A stretch of 64,000 nt of DNA from positions 312,891 through 376,890 of the forward strand of contig JAKJER010000002.1 of assembly GCA_022705325.1 (NCBI GenBank), written 5' to 3'. The position numbers and the translations under genes are program-made. Position 1 is the first letter of the stretch. Each line of letters starts with the position of its first letter. This DNA comes from Planctomycetota bacterium. Its GTDB lineage: Bacteria > Planctomycetota > Phycisphaerae > SM23-33. This document shows positions 37,125-43,589 of the stretch, piece after piece. The notes under the pieces were generated by a model. It did no database searches, had not been told where the DNA came from, and worked only from the letters and a program-made list of their open reading frames with translations.

Positions 37125-38492
37125 ATGCGAAATGTGCCAACCAATGCAAAGCGGCGCGGCGTGGGACACCTGGTGGCCCTTCTGCTGCTGTGCGTGTTCT
37201 CCACTCTCGGCCTGGCCATGGTCACCGTGGCCAACTCCAGCCTCAACAAGAGCGACAACCTCCGCGGCACCGCCGACGCCCTGCTGGCGGCCGAGAGCGG
37301 TCTGAACTTCATGACGCTCACTCTCGGGCACATCCGTCTGGCCAACGACACGACCGAGGCGAACTTCCTGCCCCGGCTGTACGACGCCCTGTCGGCTCGT
37401 CTGGACGGCTCGGTCAACCTCAACGGGCAGGCCTTGCTGGTGGACTCCACCTGCATCTACGTCCCGTCCATTCAGGTGAGCGGACGGACGTTCCGGTGTT
37501 GGATCGGCTGGTCAGGTCCCTCCCGCTGCCGGCTCAGTGTCGAGGGGCACGCGGGCCTGGCCCGGCGAACCGTCTCGCTCGATTACGACCTCGTGGGCAA
37601 ACTGCCCGGGGTCTTCGACTACGGGCTGGCCTCCAAGGGCAAGATCACCATCAGCGGTTCTGCGCGGGTCCTCGGCGTCAACGACTATAGCGAGGCCAAC
37701 GTGCTGTCCGCCACCACCAGCACGGCCGAGTCCATCCTGATCAGCGGCTCGTCAGTGCACGTCAGCGGCGATCTGTTCGCCGCCGGAGAGTCCAGCTATG
37801 TCAGCATTATCGGCTCCCCCTGGATCGCCGGGTCCAGCGACCCGGTCGAGGTGGCCGAGCACATCCACTTCGGCGCCGAGACTCCCGACTTCCCCGAGGT
37901 CACCACGGACCACCTGCGCCCGCTGGCGGTCAATGTCATCGACAGCACCACCAAGACCATCTCCGGCGGGGTCTACAACAACGTCGTCATCAAAGCCAAT
38001 ACCAACCCGACATTCGGGAACACAGCCGTTTTCAACGGCATCGTCTACATCGAGCAGCCGAACGACGTGAAGTTCAACGGGCAGGTCACAATCAACGGCT
38101 TCATTGTCACCGAGCCCGGAGGCGACCCTTCGACCTGCAAGATCGAATTTGCGGGGACCTGCGACTCTAACGGAATGGACATTCTGCCGGATACCCCGGA
38201 ATTCGCAGCCGTCAAGGCCGAGACGGGCACGTTCCTGCTGGCCCCCGGCTTCGAGACCAAGTTCACGGGCACTTTCAGCACTATCAACGGCTCAGTGGCC
38301 GCCGATCAACTCACCTTCACCGGCACGGCCGAGGGCACCATCAAAGGAACGGTCGTCGGACTCAAGGACCTGCCCACGGTAGTCGGCGGGAACGTGGACA
38401 TCTTCGTGGACCGCAAGACGACCGACCCCAACCCCACCGGCTTCATCAAGTCCCTGGCGTTCGTCCCGGACCCGGATTCCTATCTGGAGTAG
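37125..38492 (+). CDS. PilX-like pilus protein with beta-helix/bactofilin-like repeats (copy 1)
   Basis: A 455-residue protein. Its N-terminus resembles PilX: a hydrophobic helix (VALLLLCVFSTLGLAMVTVA) ending in ADALLAAESGL, without the usual GF-x-x-x-E cleavage site. The long C-terminal part consists of short beta-strand repeats of the polymer-forming type (ISGSARVLGVNDYSEANVL, ISGSSVHVSGDLFA, FTGTAEGTIKGTVVGLKD). AAGGAGAT at 37113-37119 directly after the previous gene supports the ATG at 37125. It is paralogous to 38738-40114. It may form the pilus tip or a cell-surface scaffold; function is inferred. Confidence 0.75.
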   Translation: MRNVPTNAKRRGVGHLVALLLLCVFSTLGLAMVTVANSSLNKSDNLRGTADALLAAESGLNFMTLTLGHIRLANDTTEANFLPRLYDALSARLDGSVNLNGQALLVDSTCIYVPSIQVSGRTFRCWIGWSGPSRCRLSVEGHAGLARRTVSLDYDLVGKLPGVFDYGLASKGKITISGSARVLGVNDYSEANVLSATTSTAESILISGSSVHVSGDLFAAGESSYVSIIGSPWIAGSSDPVEVAEHIHFGAETPDFPEVTTDHLRPLAVNVIDSTTKTISGGVYNNVVIKANTNPTFGNTAVFNGIVYIEQPNDVKFNGQVTINGFIVTEPGGDPSTCKIEFAGTCDSNGMDILPDTPEFAAVKAETGTFLLAPGFETKFTGTFSTINGSVAADQLTFTGTAEGTIKGTVVGLKDLPTVVGGNVDIFVDRKTTDPNPTGFIKSLAFVPDPDSYLE

Positions 38493-38737
38493 GCCGGCCG
38501 CACTGCCGCAAGAAAGCCAAAACTCCTCGCCCCTCGCCAGGCATGAAGGGGATCCAGATCGTACTGTACCTCCAGGCAGCCCTTGCCGATAGGAGGTAGG
38601 GTGCACGCCCACACGTTTCGGGACCCGCCGCCGCGACAAGCCTCCCGGCAGCGGGAAGACGTGAACAGTCTGAGAACGCGCTTTGCTCGGTTGTCGCGCC
38701 CGGAGTTCGGGACGACAACTGCGGCGAAGGAGGACAA

Positions 38738-40114
38738 ATGGCATGGCATTCACAAGGTAGGAAGGGAATGGCGTCCATCCTGGCGCTCATACTGCTGGCC
38801 TTGTTCGCGGTCCTGGCGATCGCCTGCGCCCAGACCTTCAACGCCAGCCTCTGCCAGAGCCGAAACCGCGCCCTGGTCGACACCGCGCGCCTGCAGGCGG
38901 AGAGCGGACTGTCTTTCCTCATCCACCACCTCAACCGCGTCTCGCTGCCGGGCGGGGCCAGCGGCGAGGACCTGCTGACCGTCCTGGCCGACCGTCTCGG
39001 ACAGCGGCTCAACGGGTCGCCCAACCTGGCGGGCTCCAGCGTCTCCTATGACGGAAGCGTCATCACCGTCCCCCCCATCGCCACCGACCCCACAGGCCGC
39101 GGATTCACCATCTTCATTCGCCTGGCCTCCGCCTCCACCGTCGCCGCGTGCATCACCGGACGGGACGGCTCCGTTACGCGGTCCATCGGGCTGGACTTCG
39201 AACTGGGCACCGGACGGTCGGTCGTGTTCGACTACGGCGTGGCCTCCAAGTCCGCCATCCACCTGGTGGGCAACTCCAAGATCCGCGGGGCCAACGCGCC
39301 CGCCGAGGCCAATATCCTGTCCGCCACGTACTCCACCGATCAGGCCTTCAACATGACCGGCAACGCGGAGATCGCCGGAGACATCTCCGCCAGCAACGCC
39401 GACGCCTACGCCAGCCTTACCGGAAACGTCAAGATCGGCGGGGTCAGCGCCTCGAACCCCGCCATCATCGATCACATCCACATGGGCATCGGAGAGGTGG
39501 AGTTCCCGGAGGTGGACCCGTCGGTCTACGAGCCGTTTGCCACCAACATCGTCGACAGCCACACCAGCACGAACGGCAACAAGTCGTTCACCAATATCCG
39601 CATCGCGGCGGGCACCAACCCCACCTTCTCCGGCAACATCACCATCACGGGCGTGTTGTTCATCGAGGCGCCCAACTCCGTCACCTTCGCCGGCAATCTC
39701 AACTTCACGGGCGTGATCGTCACCCAGGACGCGGGCGACAACGTCTACGACACCAACACCATCAAGTTCACCGGCAACAGCAACTTCCGCCCGGTGGAAG
39801 AGTTGCCGGACCAGCCGCAGTTCACCGGCCTGAAGGCGTTGCCCGGCTCGTTCCTGCTGGCCCCCGGTTTCGGCGTCCACTTCTCGGGCAACTTCGGAAC
39901 GCTCGGCGGAACGATCGCAGCCGACGCCTTCACGTGGGTCGGCAATGCCAACGGCGTCGTGAAGGGAACGGTCATCAACTACAGCGACTCGACGTTCTCC
40001 ATGACTGGAAACTCGAACATCACCATCGACAAGTCCGCCGGCAACGACACCCCGCCTGGCTTTGTCGTGCCGGGCAAACTCACCGCCAACATGGAAAGCT
40101 ACGTGGAATACTGA
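38738..40114 (+). CDS. PilX-like pilus protein with beta-helix/bactofilin-like repeats (copy 2)
   Basis: A 458-residue paralogue of the preceding protein with the same plan: hydrophobic N-terminus (ILALILLALFAVLAIACAQ), LQAESGLSFLIHHLN, then many short repeats such as LVGNSKIRGANAPAEANIL and MTGNAEIAGDISASNADAY. AAGGAGG at 38727-38733 lies close before the ATG. The 245-base gap upstream contains a 7-bp hairpin (GTTGTCG/CGACAAC at 38690-38719) but no evident promoter. Its stop overlaps the next start. Confidence 0.75.
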   Translation: MAWHSQGRKGMASILALILLALFAVLAIACAQTFNASLCQSRNRALVDTARLQAESGLSFLIHHLNRVSLPGGASGEDLLTVLADRLGQRLNGSPNLAGSSVSYDGSVITVPPIATDPTGRGFTIFIRLASASTVAACITGRDGSVTRSIGLDFELGTGRSVVFDYGVASKSAIHLVGNSKIRGANAPAEANILSATYSTDQAFNMTGNAEIAGDISASNADAYASLTGNVKIGGVSASNPAIIDHIHMGIGEVEFPEVDPSVYEPFATNIVDSHTSTNGNKSFTNIRIAAGTNPTFSGNITITGVLFIEAPNSVTFAGNLNFTGVIVTQDAGDNVYDTNTIKFTGNSNFRPVEELPDQPQFTGLKALPGSFLLAPGFGVHFSGNFGTLGGTIAADAFTWVGNANGVVKGTVINYSDSTFSMTGNSNITIDKSAGNDTPPGFVVPGKLTANMESYVEY

Positions 40115-40647
40115 TGATGTCGTACAGACGCAACAAGGGTTTTGGCCTGGTCGAGATGCTCCTGGCCCTGATGATCATGGGCATGCTGCTCACCGCCATC
40201 GCCGCGGCTATCCACGCGTCCCTCCGGAGCTATGACCAGAACAACAACCTGGCCGACATCTCCCAGGCCGGCCGGTCCGTTCTCGGGCGGATCAGCTACG
40301 ACATACGCACCGCCGACGCGGTCAAACTGGACGACCCGAGCACTCGCCTGACGCTCATCCGTCCCCCCGACGCGGCGGGCGTGGTCCGGCGCATCCAGTA
40401 CGAGTTCACCAACGGCTTGCTGTATTACCGCATCATTGTCAACGGTACGGCCACCGTCAACGAAGTCATCATGGGCACCAGCAATGACGTCGGCGTGACG
40501 GGATTCTCCAAGTCGATCCTGACCGGTCTGAACGCCCTGGGCCTTGTCTGCGCCAAGACGGTCACAGTTCGACTGAACATGTTGCAGGACAACCAGGCCC
40601 AGTCGATGACGATCTCCGCCTCGCCCCGGCGCAACCAGTCGCTCTAG
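40114..40647 (+). CDS. Type IV prepilin-like protein (PilW/GspJ-like)
   Basis: A 177-residue protein with a prepilin signal (NKGFGLVEMLLALMIMGML) and GRSVLGRISYDIRTADAVKL, a pattern seen in PilW/GspJ-type minor pilins. The ATG at 40114 overlaps the preceding TGA by one base, with a second ATG at 40117. It is the last gene of the pilus operon. No secretin (PilQ) and no prepilin peptidase (PilD) are encoded in the window, so they must lie elsewhere. Confidence 0.82.
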   Translation: MMSYRRNKGFGLVEMLLALMIMGMLLTAIAAAIHASLRSYDQNNNLADISQAGRSVLGRISYDIRTADAVKLDDPSTRLTLIRPPDAAGVVRRIQYEFTNGLLYYRIIVNGTATVNEVIMGTSNDVGVTGFSKSILTGLNALGLVCAKTVTVRLNMLQDNQAQSMTISASPRRNQSL

Positions 40648-40698
40648 CCGCCGGGACCTCGTGACTCCCGCCCTCGTCGGCGTCCCCTGAAACAAACC

Positions 40699-40730
40699 GA
40701 GCGGGCAGGCCCGATCGGACCCGCCCGCTC
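40699..40730 (-). terminator. Terminator of the HU gene (possibly bidirectional)
   Basis: Stem GAGCGGGC/GCCCGCTC with an internal loop. On the minus strand it is followed by a T-rich stretch (GGTTTGTTTC). It lies between converging genes ending at 40647 (+) and 40751 (-). Confidence 0.65.
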
Positions 40731-40750
40731 GTGTTGGCTCGTTACGGCGG

Positions 40751-41032
40751 CTAGGACAGGATGGCGTCCTTGGCGGCCTTGGCGACGCGGAACTTGACCA
40801 CCTTCTTCGCCGGGATCTTGATCTGCTCGCCGGTGGCGGGATTGCGCCCGATGCGGGCCTTCCGCTTCACCAGGACCAGTTTGCCCAGACCCGGGATGGT
40901 GAACCCGTTCTTGGCGTTCTTGTACGCCATCTGGGTCAGATTCTCCAGGACGCCGGCCGCCTGCTTCTTGGCCAGGCCCGACTGCTCCGCCAACTGGGTG
41001 ATGATCTGCGACTTGGTCAATGCTTTGGCCAT
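40751..41032 (-). CDS. HU-family DNA-binding protein
   Basis: A 93-residue nucleoid protein. MAKALTKSQIITQLAEQSGL forms the helical dimer part, GFTIPGLGKLVLVKRKAR and the GRNPATGEQIKIPAKK arm contact DNA in the minor groove. Length is normal for HU. AAGGAG before the ATG at 41032 fixes the start. It has its own promoter and terminator. Confidence 0.93.
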   Translation of the reverse strand: MAKALTKSQIITQLAEQSGLAKKQAAGVLENLTQMAYKNAKNGFTIPGLGKLVLVKRKARIGRNPATGEQIKIPAKKVVKFRVAKAAKDAILS

Positions 41033-41153
41033 TCCTACGCTCCTTCTGCTGGTTAACCAAAACCTGGGGACACTCGAAGAGCCGGTCCGCATATACATCC
41101 TTGACGTGCCGCACCCTTCGACTCCGGATCGCGCGACCCGGAAACTTTGCCTG

Positions 41154-41182
41154 ATATTGCGCGGCCTCCTCGCACAGGTCAA
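41154..41182 (-). promoter_or_regulatory. Promoter of the HU gene
   Basis: On the minus strand: TTGACC at 41182-41177, 17-bp spacer, CAATAT at 41159-41154. It leaves a leader of about 115 bases before the start codon. Confidence 0.5.
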
Positions 41183-41233
41183 AGGAAAACCCGCCAAAAA
41201 CAACCGAAAAACGCAATTTTCTCTCTGCCAGGG

Positions 41234-41266
41234 CTCTAAAAACCCCTTTTGATGGGGGTTTCAGAG
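41234..41266. terminator. Hairpin with T-run upstream of HU
   Basis: CTCT and AAACCCC pair with GGGG(G)TTT and AGAG. On the minus strand the stem is followed by TTTTT. It has no gene directly before it on that strand apart from read-through across the tRNA-Ser region, so its role is unclear. Confidence 0.4.
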
Positions 41267-41396
41267 TCCTTAGTGGCGATTCAGCACCTATTGACAGGGC
41301 TTTCGGCCACCTCGCAACACCCCGGGAACGCGTGTCGCTACCTTTGCCATCTCACGCGGCCACCATGACGCGCGAGGAGAAATCCGCGAACGCCCC

Positions 41397-41424
41397 TTGT
41401 CTGGACGGCTTGAACTGGTATAGT
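41397..41424 (+). promoter_or_regulatory. Promoter of tRNA-Ser
   Basis: TTGTCT at 41397-41402, 16-bp spacer, TATAGT at 41419-41424, placing the start a few bases before the tRNA at 41436. Confidence 0.65.
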
Positions 41425-41435
41425 AACGGACTCAC

Positions 41436-41520
41436 GGAGAGGTGCCAGAGCGGCTGAATGGGCCGGTCTCGAAAACCGGTGTACCTTCGGGTACCGCGGG
41501 TTCGAATCCCGCCCTCTCCG
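41436..41520 (+). tRNA. tRNA-Ser (anticodon CGA)
   Basis: An 85-base tRNA with a long variable arm. Acceptor GGAGAGG/CCTCTCC, anticodon stem CCGGT/ACCGG with loop CTCGAAA (anticodon CGA, reading UCG), variable arm GTACC-TTCG-GGTAC, T arm GCGGGTTCGAATCCCGC. CCA is not encoded; G is the discriminator. It is directly followed by two tandem repeats that each end in a copy of its own 3' end. Confidence 0.93.
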
Positions 41521-41802
41521 TTTTCTATTTCCCGCTCGAATTCACCCTGCGCCAATGTGACATGGCCGACAAACGCCATGGCGGGGTTCGAACCCGCGGT
41601 GCGAGCGGAGCGAGCCCGCGACGACGCCGGAGGCGCCGCGCAGCGAATCCCGCCCTCTCCGTTTTCTATTCCCCGCTCGAATTCACCCTGCGCCAATGCG
41701 ACATGGCCGACAAACGCCCTGGCGGGGTTCGAACCCGCGGTGCGAGCGGAGCGAGCCCGCGACGACGCCGGAGGCGCCGCGCAGCGAATCCCGCCCTCTC
41801 CG
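41521..41802 (+). repeat. Two 141-bp tandem repeats carrying the tRNA-Ser 3' end
   Basis: Units 41521-41661 and 41662-41802 differ at only three positions. Each begins TTTTCTATT and ends with CGAATCCCGCCCTCTCCG, identical to the last 18 bases of tRNA-Ser. A third unit seems to begin at 41803 (TTTTC) but stops within a few bases, next to the end of the symporter gene at 41811. Each unit also holds GGGGTTCGAACCCGC, a T-arm-like palindrome. The organisation resembles the rtT repeats after tRNA-Tyr in the E. coli tyrT operon. Reading frames here are not credible. Confidence 0.88.
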
Positions 41803-41810
41803 TTTTCGTT

Positions 41811-43445
41811 TCACCCTTCCCTCGCGTGGTCGCTGCACTGGCGATCGCCGCTCTCCGCTTGCCGTCGCCTGGGGATCAGCAGCCCCACCACCAGCCCAGC
41901 CAGCAGGATAATCGCCGTTCCGACCACAATCACCAGGTACTTGTGGAGCGGGTTTCGCAGGTGGCACCAGGCCTTCGGCCAGAGGTCCATCTGCGACAGC
42001 GACATCCATGCCACGACCAACAGGCCCAGTGCCACGCCGGCAGCGGCGGCGGCGTTCCCTGCCCGCCGGCTGATCAGGCCCAGCAGGAACAGCCCCACCA
42101 TTCCGCCGCTGAAGATGCCCGCCAGCGCCCACCACGTGTCCAAGGCGCCCTTGATGTTGATCATCAGCAGCGCGGCGGCCGTGCCTACCACCCCCCACGC
42201 GACGGTAGCCCCGTGCAGCACTCGCATCGATTGCGCCTCGCTCGCCTTGGGACGCATGAATCGTCGGTAGTAATCCGTCATCACCAGCGTCGCCGACGAG
42301 TTCAGCGACGTGGAGACCGTGCTCATGCCGGCCGCTAGAATCGCCGCGATCAACAGGCCGGTCAGCCCGGGCGGAAGTCGTTTCCCGATGAAGTACGGGA
42401 AGACCTTGTCGCCGATGTCCTTCGTCGTCAAGCCCGCCTCGATCTCTTTTACCCGTTGGGCGCGTTCGACCTGCCCTGCCGACGCCCCGGCGGTCATGAG
42501 CTTCTGCTCGGCCACCGCGTGCCGCACCTCGGCCAGGTCAACGGGATGGACCTGGTACCAGGCGAACAGCGCCGTGCCGATCAGTAAGAATACGGCGCTG
42601 ACGGGAATGTAGAGCAGCCCCCCCAGCCAGACACTGCGGCGAGCCTCGCGATCGCTGGAGGAGGCGATGTACCGCTGGACGTAGTTCTGGTCGATGCCGA
42701 AGTTCTGAAGGTTGATGACCACTCCGTAGACCAGGACGACCCAGAAGGTCGCATCGGTCAATGAAGCGTCGAAGCCCCCCAGCGAGAACTTCCCGTTGGC
42801 GGCGGCGATGCGGAAGACCTGGCCCGGCCCCTCGGGCATGCCCAGCAACAGCACGCCCAAGGCCAGCAGGGCCCCGGCCATCAGCACGATCGCCTGGAGG
42901 GCGTCGGTCCAGATGACGGCGACGATCCCGCCGACGAAGGCGTAGACCGTCACCGACGCCCCCACCACCAGGATGATCGCGCGGATGTCCCAGCCCAGCA
43001 ACATGGCCAAGGCCAGGGCCATCAGGTACAACACCGTGCCCATCCGGGCCACCTGGGTCAGCAGGTAGAACACGCTGGCATAGATGCGGGCCCAGGGCCC
43101 GAACCGGTGCTCCAGGTGCGCGTACGCCGAGACCTCTCCGCTGCGCCGGTAATACGGCATGAACCACCGGACGGCGACCCACGTTGCGACCGGCAAAGAA
43201 AGCGAGAAGACGAACCAACTCCAGTTGCTCGCGTACGCCCCGCCGGGAATGGCCAGGAAGCTGATGCTGCTGAGAAACGTCGCGAAAATCGACAGCCCGC
43301 AGGCCCAACCTGGCAACGAGCGCGAGCCGGCGGTGAAACCCTCCGTCGAGCGGCTGCGTCGGTGAAAGTGGAAGCCGATGCCCATGGTGGCGGCGAAGTA
43401 CGCCCCGAGCACCAGCCAGTCCAGGAGATAGAAATGTCTGCCCAT
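41811..43445 (-). CDS. Sodium:solute symporter (SSS family)
   Basis: A 544-residue membrane protein with about 13 helices. Family marks are RSLPGWACGLSIFATFLSSI, AVIWTDALQAIVLMAGAL, GIDQNYVQRYIASSSDREA and LLIAAILAAGMSTVSTSLNS, the last two being typical of sialate/sugar-type SSS transporters. It would import a sugar, sialic acid or another organic solute with sodium. It is followed (3' side) by the tRNA-Ser repeats and preceded by the unrelated fusion gene at 43590-46274. As that gene encodes a sialidase-like protein, uptake of a released sugar acid is a reasonable guess. Confidence 0.87.
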   Translation of the reverse strand: MGRHFYLLDWLVLGAYFAATMGIGFHFHRRSRSTEGFTAGSRSLPGWACGLSIFATFLSSISFLAIPGGAYASNWSWFVFSLSLPVATWVAVRWFMPYYRRSGEVSAYAHLEHRFGPWARIYASVFYLLTQVARMGTVLYLMALALAMLLGWDIRAIILVVGASVTVYAFVGGIVAVIWTDALQAIVLMAGALLALGVLLLGMPEGPGQVFRIAAANGKFSLGGFDASLTDATFWVVLVYGVVINLQNFGIDQNYVQRYIASSSDREARRSVWLGGLLYIPVSAVFLLIGTALFAWYQVHPVDLAEVRHAVAEQKLMTAGASAGQVERAQRVKEIEAGLTTKDIGDKVFPYFIGKRLPPGLTGLLIAAILAAGMSTVSTSLNSSATLVMTDYYRRFMRPKASEAQSMRVLHGATVAWGVVGTAAALLMINIKGALDTWWALAGIFSGGMVGLFLLGLISRRAGNAAAAAGVALGLLVVAWMSLSQMDLWPKAWCHLRNPLHKYLVIVVGTAIILLAGLVVGLLIPRRRQAESGDRQCSDHAREG

Positions 43446-43589
43446 CGCTCCGCTCTCGATCCTTTCCGGCGGCAGCCGTTCGCACTCAGCTTACAGCAGA
43501 ACGCCTCGGGGGTATAGCTCATCCAAGGTCGAACGCCGGGCGCCCGCAGCCTGGAACTGCAGACCAAGCCTCCAGGTTCGCGGCTCCAC

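Noticed and set aside
38493..38737. Second riboswitch or promoter inside the pilus operon
   Set aside because: Apart from one 7-bp hairpin there is no conserved core and no good -35/-10 pair.
41521..41802. CRISPR-like array
   Set aside because: Only two long adjacent units without spacers; they are tandem duplications linked to the tRNA.
41442..42338. Open frames running from tRNA-Ser through the tandem repeats
   Set aside because: They translate the tRNA and its repeated 3' end and continue in the wrong strand of the symporter gene.
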